In this document: positions 1 through 11,308 of the stretch, one piece after another | Layout: each line of letters begins with the position of its first letter | How positions within the stretch are numbered: position 1 is the stretch's first letter | Assembly (NCBI GenBank): GCA_026874595.1 | Contig: CM049313.1 | Coordinates: forward strand, 14,195,508-14,259,507 | Length of the DNA: 64,000 nt | Reading direction: 5' to 3' | DNA from: Sipunculus nudus | Taxonomy: Eukaryota; Annelida; Sipuncula; Golfingiida; Sipunculidae | Notes under the pieces: generated by a model | Databases searched by the model: none | The model's input: the letters and a program-made list of their open reading frames with translations, nothing else | What the model was told of the DNA's origin: nothing | Translations under genes and position numbers: made by a program

Positions 1-1090
1 TATTATGGATGGTAACAGCAGCTTACTTTTTCGACCTAAACAAAGGATTCGTTATTTTAAATCATACAAAGATATTAGTAAAACTGCAAACATTTGATTT
101 TTCTAGTAACACTGTGGTCTGGTTTCATTCATACCTTCATAATCGGTTACAGGTAGTAATCTATGTAGTCCTGCTATTTTGAATGTCTATAGGTATCCCT
201 CAGGGTACGATATACTTGGACAATTTCTGTTTTAATATACACAAATTATCTTCCAGCTGTGGTAAATACTGCCATAGAAAAAAAAATGTTGATGAAGCTG
301 AGATTAAATTACAGTGTACAGTACATCAAGTAACAAATCAACCTGGTACAAGGGAGACCTACTTTAAATTATAATATATCTCTAATTCCAAAAGGATGAC
401 TAATTATATCATTATTGGATTCAACTTTACCTTGTTCTGCTGAGACCTATTTACCTTGCGTGATAATAGATGCTATAATTTATCCTGAAGACCACATGTT
501 AACTCATATGCAACACATATCCAAAAAGAGTTCTTTCCCGTAAGCCTATATCAAGCTTATCTTGTCTGAAATCAATGACCAAGATTTACGCCACAATCAT
601 ACAAGCACATATACTGACAATGCCGTAAGCACCTGGGGCATCTAAGCATCTGTTCTTTATCGTCTACTAACATTATGGTAGAAAAGAAAATCAACAGAGC
701 TTCCCGAATTATCACCAAAAACTACGATACACATGCTAATTCAACGATGCTAGTAAGTGAACTGGGATGGATGAATAAACATCAAGGCTATACATATTCT
801 ATTGAAGTGATAATTGTAAAAATGTGTTTGTTTAATGGTTCCTGGTACATGAGGGAATAGTTTTCATTTTGTGTACGAAGATCACAATCATGGGACCTGA
901 GCTGCTGTGGGTTACAATTTAATCGTTCCTATATCTAAAAATAAATTTTTGAAAAAGTCTTCACTATTTGCTTGGCCAAAAGTCTGGAATAGGTTATCAA
1001 GTGAACTTAGATCAGCAACATTATCTGCTTCTTCAAGAAACGAATTTTTTTAGAAATTCTAGAGAATTTATCGGCTACATGACATGGTAT
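1..1090 (+). pseudogene. Decayed CR1/Jockey-type LINE, 3' half of ORF2 (reverse transcriptase and C-terminal part)
   Basis: Broken reading frames resemble the reverse transcriptase and C-terminal region of CR1/Jockey-type LINEs. At 30-230 there is a degraded palm domain: a DLNKGF-like motif A, then a WFHSYLHNR segment and IPQGT (motif B region). At 675-830 the line NRASRIITKNY...ELGWM matches the conserved 'kRaaR.I......LGWm' segment near the ORF2 C-terminus, and at 930-1050 a 'Wp.vWN.L..eLR'-like block follows. Stops and frameshifts interrupt every part, so it is not functional. The 5' part lies outside the window and no clear poly(A) or microsatellite tail was seen. The clade is inferred from motif layout only. 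Confidence 0.6.
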
Positions 1091-1099
1091 ACAGTTCCA

Positions 1100-1640
1100 T
1101 ATCTTTGCGTTAGTGTGTAGCACTCTAACTCAGCATTCATCGATCATATAAGTGTAAAAATTAACTTCATTCCATGTTGTTTAATCAGGATATTGCTATG
1201 GCCAAGTCTATCAATGTAACGGAACATTGTATTATAGTTGCTTCTTACCTCATATTTTATATATTTATAATGACTATGACACATAACATGGTACTCTGCT
1301 GATAATAGTATGAATATGATATAAATGTGATAAAATATTATATAAATGTCCTTGCACCTTTTAAGGATCACATAATTACAATGTTCATATTTTATACTCC
1401 CTGCCGTGGTATTATGAATGTATTGAATCGATATTTTATTTAATATATGTTTATTTAAATAGGTGCAGGACATAAAGGTATACGCGAGCTTTATTTAAGC
1501 TAATTGGTTTATTACTCTGCATTAATATGACGTAGATAAATAAATAGAATAAACTAATATGTGCGTATACTTATACAATCGAACATGAAATAAATGTGAG
1601 TATACATTCATAGCACTTGCCAATAGTTGGCAGAATATTA
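1100..1640. other. AT-rich spacer, nothing recognised
   Basis: No coding signal or repeat was recognised. At its right edge (about 1638-1690) there is a GC-rich stretch, on the minus strand CAGGGGCGTATTCATAG followed by a G-rich run, which looks like one end of a hAT-type MITE; no partner end was found. Confidence 0.4.
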
Positions 1641-1849
1641 GGGGGTGCGCGCCTCTTTGCGCCCCCTATGAATACGCCCCTGCATCAGGTGAACTATAAA
1701 GGTATTATATGATCTGGGTGATGAATTAATTATGATAGTTTTAAAATAATATATTCTTTGTGATACAATTACACGGTAAATGTTCTTGCGATGCCGAAAT
1801 CGCTGTATGTTTCCCCTGTGGAATATTTCTGCATCTGAACGCTCTTTAC

Positions 1850-1971
1850 CTTTACTCAAGTTCTCAAACATATATCCTGATCTGCCATTGTAATTTACAA
1901 TTGTAAACATTGGCAGAAAATGATGTAAGAACCGACAACGTCCTTGGGGTTTCTGGCAATGTACAACATTT
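1850..1971 (-). pseudogene. Orphan sulfotransferase exon 3 remnant (PAPS 3'-phosphate-binding exon)
   Basis: The minus strand has an acceptor (cgctag) just before 1971 and a donor (aaag/gtaaag) after 1850. The exon encodes LYIARNPKDVV, the SULT motif that binds the 3'-phosphate of PAPS, then after a one-base deletion the continuation MFTIVNYNG...MFENLSKG. It matches exon 3 of the neighbouring SULT copies but is a more distant paralogue. It lies about 180 bases 3' of the stop codon of SULT copy A, so it belongs to another gene of the array, now lost. A very similar orphan sits at 35251-35371, 3' of copy C. Confidence 0.75.
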
Positions 1972-3280
1972 CTAGCGAAATAAACATATATGATGACAAG
2001 TAAAGAAAAAACGACACAAAAAGAGGTGTGATCATGCATGACATTTATTCCATTATCTGAAAAGGATGTATTTATGCAAAATAGTCATTTATCAGGGGAA
2101 CTGTAAGGGTGACATCTGTCTTATTGAATGTAACAGCATTTTCTTAGTCTATTCACACTTTTCTTTGCGGGCCATTAAGCTCGCATGTTATCTGTAGGCC
2201 AAGTGGTGTTATTTTCTCTGCCAATAGTTTGTCAATTTGGTCACTCATTTCAGGTGTCAGGTGACTCTTCCAGTTACCAACCTTTCCTGAAATTCATATT
2301 ATATTCTATAATTACTATATTCTATAAGTTACCAAACTGTCTTTTAACCAAGGTAATTCTTTGTAAAGAGCTGTACTGATATTCTATATATAGAATAATC
2401 ATTAATCTCTCATCAAGGCATCCCAAGTTTAAACGCAAAAGGAACTTGTTCGATATCAACTTAAAACACTTAATATACACGTTTTTCAATATATATATAT
2501 TTATATATATGTGTGTGTGTGTGTCTGTGTGTGTCAGATAGAGGCCTTTGAGAAAGCCCTGTAGATGCTTTAAATTCTAATTAATCACATGACATTTCAT
2601 GATTTGATTTACTGGGCCCACTTTTTGAATATTTGATTCGTTAAAATAACTTAAAAAGTACGTAAAATATATACAATTTTCATCAGATCTATCACAGTTA
2701 AAAACACTAGATGCGTATTATTGATATCATTAAAATTCTGTATTAAAAATGTTTTTATGAAATTTCCTTTTAAATGCATATTTTTCCACCAGGAGTAATT
2801 TGCCGTGTCATTTTCTTTCATGACTTTAAAACTACATTCACGAGTTATAGCCGAAACCTCTTCCTCTGGCAAAGACTTCCCGAGAAAGTCACCTACTCTT
2901 CTAACGCAGGAAGGAAGTTTCTGGGAAATAAAATATGAAATCAACCAATTATGACGAAATTCAGTAATGTTACCAATGAGGGAGGCGCAGGGTAACATGC
3001 GCTAGAAGAATGATGGGTTTATAAACTTAGATTAATATGATAATCTACTAAGGTCTGCAGCTCTGTCTTATTTTATTACGCTTTGAAAATATTCAATACT
3101 ACAAGAAGGGTTTCCAAATTTATATTAAATTCATAATCTACTAAGGTTTGTAACTCTGTTTGGGTTAACTTGGTTTTAAGTCCTTAAAAGGTTCACGGTT
3201 CTAGCAAAAAATAAATCAGTTTCAACATTGTATTATATAAATATAATTATGTGTATGTGTATATATATATGTACGAATGT

Positions 3281-3452
3281 TACCAAATGAAACCGCTTAA
3301 CGCCAGGGATGAAGGCATCAAGCCGATAATACATTTTACGGTAATTTGTCTAAGCTCTGATTATTATTTGCATTGCACAAACAAGTTGTATCTTAAATAC
3401 CTCAAATAAAAACATCAAAGCACTAGTACGGTTTCTATGACCAAAATATTGG

Positions 3453-3511
<59 letters not shown>
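3281..3511. repeat. Intron block shared by copies A and C, ending in (TA)n
   Basis: The block from 'ccgcttaacgcc' to the (TA)n tract at about 3457-3511 has a clear match at 37165-37394, with the same order and also ending in (TA)n. Both lie in the fourth intron of SULT copies A and C, so this is intron homology from the gene duplication and not an independent repeat. A second (TA)n tract is at 4079-4123. Confidence 0.7.
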
Positions 3512-3514
<3 letters not shown>

Positions 3515-4076
3515 GGGCTGCGTTTTATCAGTTTTTCGCGATACGATAATTCGCATATTCCTTATTGCGATACAATTTTCAAATATCGATTTCTTTTATA
3601 TTTTGTTATACGGTTTGAAAAGAAAAAAATATGTTTTTTAATAGAAATGAAAATATTCAGACTTCTAAATCAACTAGAATTAATGATAGACGTAGAGTCG
3701 AAGCCGCTATCGTGTCTTGAGACCTTAAGTAGGAAATGTTCAAGTAGGCGTGGTATACAACAGATAAAAGGTCCGTTCCAGAAAATATGTCTCCTTATGT
3801 CTCCTTATCATTCGTTGATTTATTGGTATAGTAGAAATATTTCCATACAACAAAAAGAATGAAGTGCTGAACACGATCATAATAATTAATCATTTGATAA
3901 TATTCTCTCCTCACATGTTATGCTTACTGCATTACGATCAATTGTCAAGTTTAAATTTCAATTGTGTAAGAACGCTAGCTTTGGACTCCTGTGATTGTTC
4001 TGATCTATACTGCTCTGCGGCAAACCACTGCCAAGAAATCTTTAACTGACATGTTATTTACACATGTCAGGCTATA

Positions 4077-4125
<49 letters not shown>

Positions 4126-4479
4126 AGAGTAAGTAGTAGTAGCTGAAGTCGTTTTACCTGTGACATATCTTCATATGTCAGAAACAGGACGTTGTCGTCT
4201 TCTCTCCTCTCCCAGTATTGCTTGACATGTTCCGCCCAGGGAGAATATTGAGCTGAATATTCATAAAACAGAGTGTTTGGTTACTACATCAATCAAAGTT
4301 CAATCAAGGCTCATTTCAAATGAGACCCCGTGCATTCAGGAGTAAATGCAAATGCGACCAAAACGCATGACATGCAAATCCGATAACAGCAGTCATATGA
4401 ATGATTTTTTTCAAATGCATCTACATTTGAAATCAATTTTACAGCCCGGGGTAAAAAGGACTGAATGGATTTGGTCGCC

Positions 4480-4835
4480 ACTGTAATGGTCAGCTGATCT
4501 GTTTGCCACAGAGGCCATTTAGGGTATAATTTCATTTATATTGTATGGCTCACCTAGTCTGTTTGTCATTCAGATAATTCTTCTTGTAGTTGTGTGTTCA
4601 ATATATGGATCACTTAGTATGTTTTAGTGAGACCATTCATGGCAACGTGATGTGAATATTGTATGGTTCCCCTAGCCTGCTTGCTACAGAGGACATACAT
4701 GGTAAATTGGTGTGCATATTGTGTGAGCCATTTAGTCTGGTTACAACAAGGACCATTCATGGTAAAATACTGTGTATATTGTATGGAATACCTAGTTTGT
4801 TTGCCACTGGGACAATTTATGAGAGAATATTTTCC
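4480..4835. repeat. About 60-bp minisatellite in SULT copy A intron 3
   Basis: Five or more degenerate units of about 56-64 bp share a 'tatgg..cac.tagtctgtttgcca' core followed by 'gaccattcatggtaaa'. Unit cores begin near 4540, 4604, 4660, 4721 and 4779. Because the period is near a multiple of three, one plus-strand frame stays open (4663-4890); it is repeat translation, not a gene. The same minisatellite is in the matching intron of copy C (52200-52700). Confidence 0.75.
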
Positions 4836-6905
4836 TAAAATATATCATATAATCCATAAAGAGAGATTAAGAACATTTAACGTAACTTAATAAATACAAC
4901 CTTTCTGGAGGTTTAAAACGGCTAAATATATTCATTTTATATAAACTAACATTCTAATTAATTTAAATTTTTTTTTCTGTTTAAAGAATCATGGGTAATA
5001 TTGTAATCCCCCTTCCGTCACAATCTCCAACAGATATTTGGAATAAAGTAGACATAACTGTATTAGTGAATAATGAACGGGGTTAAAAAGAACAAACTTT
5101 AATACAATAACATGTGTATCATAAATATTTTTTTCTTCAGGCGATTTCTAATATTTCCCGGATAAATACAACGAACAAGTACGATTATAAAATTCGTCAG
5201 CTTGTATTTCCCTTACATAATACTCACCTTTGTCAGTTATAAAAGCTGTATACATATCTTCCATCTTGCCATTGTAATTTGCAGGTTTAAACAAGAAAAA
5301 GTGGTATGACACAACCACTTCTTTCGGGTTCCTGATGATACACAAAATCTGCAATGACAGAAAAGTGGTGCTACGTAAACAGCATTGACAGAGCGCATTC
5401 TTCCGCAAACATATTGATGTATCCACATCTTGGTTCGACTTAAACATCGATTAACAAATAGCCCTATTTTCCACTTTAATATCCTAACTTATTCGAAGAC
5501 ATAGATGATATTGATGATCACAATCATTTGAAACAAAATTTTTGTCAATCCTTCAAAAAAAGTTTAATAAAAATCTGTGTGTTTGGTAGTAGATTATTTA
5601 TTGTGATTAATTAATAAAGATGTTATGCAATACACGGTAGGGTTGTTCTAAGCTGGTCGCATGTCAAGCTTCCTGCTCTCCTTTAACCAAAATTATTGAA
5701 GCAAAAATGTTATGAGCACAAGGAGGGCAATCAATCCATCCACCAGCAATGCCTAGCTAAGAAGGGGCGTGTTATTTGACCGCACAGTCTGGTGCCCCTA
5801 AGGCGACTGCAGCCAAATAATACACTTTCTTTTCCAGAATATTTTTGAATGAAATTAATTTGATGGGACAGTCGGCTACAAGGCAAGTCAGAGGTATTTA
5901 ATAATCTTTAAAATGTACGGAAAACATAAGATAAGAAGGAGGAGAAAAGGAGAGAATTTAGATATACTTCTAATCCGCCTATTAATATCAACGATTCGAC
6001 CAATCATTGCGTTTTAACTGATTCCGTTCAATATCCATCCTTCAACAATGTTACATCAAAGTAATAAAGAACCTTCAAAGATATGGCCTGGACACAAACA
6101 CAGTATTGTTATTCACTACCAGTTTGCACATGATGATTCTATTATTAACAAAAAGCCACTGTAGTTGTTCAGCTTCACATAAGTATAGTCTTCTGCTGAG
6201 GTTTTCTCATTATTGACTATCACCCAAAATATGTTTTTTTTTAAACACAGAGGCGTACGCATACATATTAACATATTACCTTTGCCTTTTTTGCTGAAAT
6301 ATCTGGAGGAAGCAAAGACATCGGCAGATGAGATTTTAACAGTCGGGGCGTTGGCATCTTGTTGATCTGGTCCACCCCCGGCACTGCATATTCTAAGAAG
6401 GGAAACCGTTCCTCCATCACCTTTGTCTCTCCCCGAGCAGATACTGAGCCATTCAAAACGAGGTAAATCACTTGCTGTAACCAGGTCGTCCCTTGAAGAG
6501 TAGTAATAAGGTTCACTCGGAAAAAAATTAAAAGTTAGTGTTTGATAAATAAAACTCTTAACGATATGAAAAGGATTTTGTCATTAACGGGTAATTCTGA
6601 TTTGATTAATTGTATTTAATTTTTCCACTGAAATTACCATTAACTTTATTAAATGAACACAAAATGTATATGAAATGCAAAATGATTTATTATAGTAAAA
6701 ACGGGACTATAGTATACTAATGATATTATTAACTGAAATGTTACTTGTACATAAGTATGCGCTCATAACATTTTCAATACAGGGAGAGCATTATTGTTCT
6801 GAATTTACCTGATTTGGGGTAACTACAAACATAAATATCATCTGGGCGAACGCTGAAGGACTTCAGTTTTCTAGTACCTTCCAAAGAATAGATTGGTATC
6901 ATAAA

Positions 6906-6919
6906 CCCCCCCCCCCCCC
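6906..6919. repeat. C14 homopolymer inside SULT copy A exon 1
   Basis: Fourteen C on the plus strand (G on the coding strand) lie between the codons for CTNI and FMIPIYS. The exon becomes 216 bases (0 mod 3) where copies B and C have 205 (1 mod 3). One extra codon explains 3 of the 11 added bases and the tract explains the other 8, which gives the frameshift. Confidence 0.9.
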
Positions 6920-7024
6920 TATGTTGGTGCAAATCTCCTTGTCTGTTGATTCCAATTCACAAAAAGTATCACTCATCCCCTTGACAAAATTGTCCGTTGT
7001 TTCGTGCGAGATAGGTCCCTGCAT

Positions 7025-7960
7025 CTTCAAACAATTTACTGAAACAAAGACATATGACGATCATTAAGGTACCTATATGAATGAATAAAAGACCAGTTAT
7101 ATTCTCGCTCTATGTACGGGATATGTCATACATATAGAGACTGACATTGCATCACCCGTGTGGTTTGAAATATTAGAATATTCCGAATCCATCTGTGTTA
7201 GTTAAAGTAAATGTTTAATCTGTATAAATTCTTATTAGGGACGAGTCATCTACACGTTCAGGCATAATTGATATTCCAGATAAGGGCGGTTTAAAGGCAT
7301 TTCCTTTATAAACATCATTCTTCAAAACTTATTAGAAGCTAGGTTAACCAGGTTCCTGATCAACGTCATTCTGTTAGATGACTATACATAAATGAGCAAA
7401 AAATCGAAATAATTCAGGTACTTCTACAAAAAGTTATCGATAACTCATTACCAATAAATCATGTTATATAACAACAATTAGGTACTCATCGTATAGCTCT
7501 TTATTACTCTACTTACTATAACGTTTGACAGTCGCCTTTATTTTCGGAGTGCTCAATCTTTCTTTAAAAGAGAAAAGCTTTACCTTTTATGCTTTCCATT
7601 TGTTCAAGAAAAAGTTTTTTTCTTGCCTTGAAAAATTTTGTTACCGCTTTCCATTAATGCATCATACCGATTATTCATTATCTTAATGTTCGACAACGTT
7701 CTTAGAGTAATGATTTCAACTTTGAAACTGTACTTAAAAAATATTTCTGATGGAGGGAACCATCTAATTATTTATAAAGTGCATTTGCGCATTCTCAATC
7801 TAAGTCTATCAATCTACCGAATTCCATCTGGATTTGGACATGAGATTTGAGAGAGAAGAGATAGACACATGAATACACTGAAGAGTCGGTTTACTGTCGG
7901 TTAAAACCTACTCTCTTCATTCATGTTTAATTTCTCTGTACAATGAATCAGTATGGATAT
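7025..7960. other. 5' flank of SULT copy A, shared with copies B and C
   Basis: This non-coding stretch aligns by eye with 28605-28890 (5' of copy B) and 55868-56720 (5' of copy C). It includes a hairpin-like segment at 7868-7925 (gaagagtcggtttactgtcgg, with inverted arms ending in CATGAA/TTCATG). Homology stops near 7960 and resumes at about 21930. No promoter motif could be fixed. Confidence 0.65.
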
Positions 7961-8010
7961 TCTTACATTTCTCCCTTCTCACTCTGTCGGGTGTCTGTTT
8001 GTCTGTCTCT

Positions 8011-8015
<5 letters not shown>

Positions 8016-8057
<42 letters not shown>
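8016..8057. repeat. (TC)n/(AC)n microsatellite
   Basis: A run of TC dinucleotides passes directly into AC dinucleotides. It lies between the broken end of the SULT A 5' flank and the first split repeat of the YR retrotransposon. Confidence 0.9.
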
Positions 8058-8539
8058 TTTTGGGTCATCTCATATTAAAAGTGTGTCACATGAACTTTTC
8101 AGACTACCAGCATGGACAATTAGATTTAAAAATACAAATTTATTTTCTCTAAAAGTGTCGTAGATTGCTCAACTTTGAGAATTATTTCACCAAAAGCTCC
8201 AAATTGAAAAATTTAATGTCTGGATGTCCATGACATAGGCTATGAATATTATGTGGAAAATAATTGAGAATATTAAATGTAGTTTTATCAAACGGGAGAC
8301 GTCGGGCCGGACTCTAACGGGCGGCTAAGTCTTAATAATTGTTACGGTTCATTGCCTTCATACAAGGGTGTCTCAGGCACGCACGTTAACAGAAATGCGC
8401 TAGTTTCTCCAGGCACGCCGACGTGTTAAACCCCCCGGTATGGGAGACATGAAAATTGAAGTAGAAAAAAAAGGGCGGAAACTGTCAGTTTAGAAGCATC
8501 AACTGTCGGAAAATTAAGGATAGTTCTTACAACGTACAG

Positions 8540-9027
8540 CTAGACAATGTCAGAACACAGTCCGCTGCCTTAGGTGCGGAGAGACCGGGCATGGAATACG
8601 TGCCTGTCCCATTGACAAAGCCCACGTGAGATGCGCCAATTGTTCAGGTGCACATATCGCATCCTATCGCGGCTGCCCCGCATTTGAAGAGGCAAATCAA
8701 AAGTTTTGAAAGGAGAGCCAAACCAGGACCACCACAGCCATTATGACAAAGTAGGTGCTTGTGCAGCCTGCACAGACGAACGCCTGGACACTACCGAAAC
8801 ACTCGGCTACTCCGACAAAGGCACATTTTGACTGGTACACCGTGTTGTGCATCACCGATCTTGTGTACAACTTCAACCCCGGTGTTCAACTTGATCAGAT
8901 CTGCGAGACAGCTGCTGCATTTATCTGGAGGTATTTCCGCCAGAAGGTCGACCACGCAGCCATTAGATCGGACATTGACAGCTTGGAGGAACTGGCCAGT
9001 GATGACAACTGGCCAACCTTAGTCTGA
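8540..9027 (+). pseudogene. Jockey-like LINE ORF1, C-terminal part with two CCHC zinc knuckles
   Basis: One frame from about 8560 reads CLRCGETGHGIRAC (CX2CX4HX4C) then CANCSGAHIASYRGC (CX2CX3HX6C), the paired knuckles typical of Jockey/I-type ORF1 proteins that bind element RNA. A frame break follows near 8710. The open frame 8755-9027 probably continues the ORF1 C-terminus and then stops. The N-terminal half is missing, consistent with a 5'-truncated LINE copy. Confidence 0.65.
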
Positions 9028-9084
9028 ACAGGAACTATCAAAACACCCTGTAAATAGTGTAATATATTTAATAGTATTATATAC

Positions 9085-9790
9085 TATTTAATAGTATTGC
9101 ACATGAAAGCACCAACGGCTTAAACGCGCGTAAACTTGGATTATTAAAGTATATAGATAAAAATAATATAGACATTGCTTTAATATATGAAACTAAACTG
9201 ACGCCAGGTAAACATTTCACGCTAGGCAACTATGACCTGATTCCCTCAGATAGAGAGAAAGGTCATGGAGGGGGTGTGGGTATGGCTGTTGACAGAAAAT
9301 TTGATTATTCTGTCAATAAATGGTTCGTTAATTTTAAAGCCGAAACCCTCTCAATCAGAATAGACGGAGCGAATGGGGCAGTTCCATACCTAGATTGAAT
9401 AGTTTATTATAACCTCCCAACATCAACACTGCAAAAACAGATTTTCAGAAAATTTATATAAAAAAGTAATAATTATCTTTTCCGAGGTGATCTAAACGCC
9501 CCACATACAGACTACGGTGCTAGATATAGTAATGCCTCTGGTAAAATACTTATGATGAACTTGCAGATGGTAATTTGGTTATGTTAAATGATGATAAGCC
9601 AACGTTCTACAGTGCGACTAACGTTGCTTGGAACAGTTTAGATCTCGCTCTTGCCACTCCAAACATAGCTGTCTCCTCTGAGTTCTATATAAGGGAGTGT
9701 ATCGCATCGGAACATTTTCCGATCCATGTAGAGATTAGATCGAAACCATAGGTAAAAATTATTTCGCAATCTAGCTAAAGCTGATTGGGG
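9085..9790 (+). pseudogene. Jockey-like LINE ORF2, endonuclease domain remnant
   Basis: From about 9087 a frame reads NGLNARK...NNIDIALIYETKLTP...GHGGGVGMAVD, the start of an apurinic endonuclease (EEP) domain that nicks target DNA. Around 9490 it continues with RGDLNAPHTDYGARYSNASGK, the 'GDFNA.H..WG' block with catalytic Asp and Asn. Several stops and shifts (near 9400, 9560 and 9640) break the frame. It follows ORF1 directly and precedes the RT domain. Confidence 0.65.
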
Positions 9791-10379
9791 TCGTTTTCAG
9801 GAAATGCTCATAAATAATATGCCAGATTCTTCTTAATTGAATGATCTGGCATATTATTGACGTAATCACACATTTACAGTAAGATTGCATCGCAACAGAT
9901 ATAACACATAGTATCACTGAGGTCGTCAATGCCGTCGCTCCAGAGAGAGTTAAAAATAGAAACTGGCGGAACTTCACCAGAGAAATAAAAGAGATGGTAG
10001 CCTTAAGGCGACCAGTCAAGCGCTACCAACAACGCACTCGTACCACGGAAGCCAAAGCTTTGTTTGATAGAGTAAAAAGGTTAGTAGATTGAGCCATCTT
10101 GGCGCAAAAACGATCTCAATGGTCAGATTATATTAACAGTCTAGATCATAAAACAAACTCAGGTGAATTCTAGAAACAACTCAAACGTTTCTCTAACTCT
10201 AAATCAATCCCAAATACAGGACAGGCTATACCCCTAATACGCCCTGACGGCACAGTTGCTGCTACAGCTAAGTGTCGTGCAGATCTGTTTGCGAATACTT
10301 TAAAACAAAATACACAAAACCCCGACACACCCTGACTTTAAGAATGATTTCTTAAGAAAACAAATAATTGATGAAAATA

Positions 10380-11308
10380 AAACATTGTTTAATGCTCTAG
10401 AAAACCCGACCACGGAAGACAGTGACGATAACGCAGTAGTAAGACCAGTGGAGTTTTTTAAGTTAAACGGGCTCTTGCCAAATCCATAGGCAAATCATCC
10501 CCTGGTCTTTACAAACTCACTTACAGAATACTAAAGAAAATGGCAGACCCCTGTCTAGGGAGAATTGCAAACCTATACACGCTGTGCATTTCATGGGGAT
10601 ATTTTCCGATTGAATGGAAAATGGCATTAGTAACCATGATCCGAAAACGTGGCAGGATACTTACAAACCGACAAATTTCAGGCCTATCAGCTTGCTACCC
10701 TGCCTGGGTAAGCTATTTGAAAAATAAAATAAAAACCGAATTACTACGTTAGACCGGCCGATCTGGGTGACCCATTTTTTTAATGACGACCAATCAGGCT
10801 TTCGCTCCGGGAGATAAACGAGTGATCACATTCCGGCTCAGTCAGGCAATTATGAATAGTAAGAAACGAAGACAGCACACCTTAGCCATATTTCTCGACG
10901 TAGAAAAGTCCTTTGATACAGTATGGTCTGACGGTCTCCGCATTAACGTTATGAGATCCCTGTCTGCTACATAAACTAGTGAGATTAATCTCCTCATTCC
11001 TGACAGAAAGATCCCTTAAGGTTAATCATTAGGGTAAAAAAATCTGAGGAGATTACGCTTGAAACTGGGACTCCCTAGGGCTCAGTGCTGAGCCCTTTAC
11101 TCTTTATCATGTATGTTAACGACCTTCCGAAGAAGGGACAAATGGTCAGCGTTTCACTATACGCTGGCGACATAGCCATATTGCCCACTGGTTCCAACGT
11201 TTGCTATTCACGCAACGCAGTCCATCCCCAGCTCGACCGCATAAGCAACTGTTGCAACACCTTGAGAATCAAACTAAATCCAACAACAAGTGACCCAGGG
11301 GTCATGAC
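10380..11308 (+). pseudogene. Jockey-like LINE ORF2, reverse transcriptase domain remnant
   Basis: Three broken segments in order cover the palm and fingers: 10540-10752 (GYFPIEWKMALVTMIRK), 10783-10974 (FLDVEKSFDTVW, motif A with the catalytic Asp) and 11085-11318 (LSPLLFIMYVNDLP then SLYAGDIAI). The last is motif C, where the YADD box has become YAGD, losing one catalytic Asp. The domain stops abruptly near 11309, where the tandem-repeat element begins; the C-terminal part resumes near 14908. Confidence 0.75.

Larger units (their letters stand above)
2153..7024 (-). pseudogene. Cytosolic sulfotransferase (SULT-like) copy A, six exons, probably a pseudogene
   Basis: Exons on the minus strand: 7024-6809, 6491-6280, 5348-5228, 4252-4158, 2920-about 2786 and 2286-2153. 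All junctions except the fifth donor have GT/AG sites in the same phases as copy C. Motifs are YPKSG/TTWLQQ (PAPS 5'-phosphosulfate loop), KSHLPMSLLP (catalytic His), RNPKEVVVS (3'-phosphate site), NVLFLTYEDM and a GNWKSHLTPEMSD C-terminus. Two lesions are visible. A run of 14 G (plus-strand C at 6906-6919) replaces the GAGGGG of copy C and shifts the frame to an early stop. The fifth exon loses homology after NYSWW, so the RKG half of the PAPS 3'-phosphate motif and its donor are missing. Exon 3 is 121 bases instead of 127. A homopolymer assembly error could explain the first lesion but not the second. Confidence 0.85.

Noticed and set aside
3437-3862. Open frames with long Ile-Tyr runs (also 20283, 23000, 30733, 37017, 44266, 51493, 57279 and 63464)
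   Set aside because: They are translations of (TA)n microsatellites and have no other coding signal.
4663-4890. Open frame rich in Cys, Leu and Val upstream of SULT exon 3
   Set aside because: It is the translation of a ~60-bp minisatellite whose period keeps the frame open; the same repeat in copy C (52368-52680) is split into other frames.
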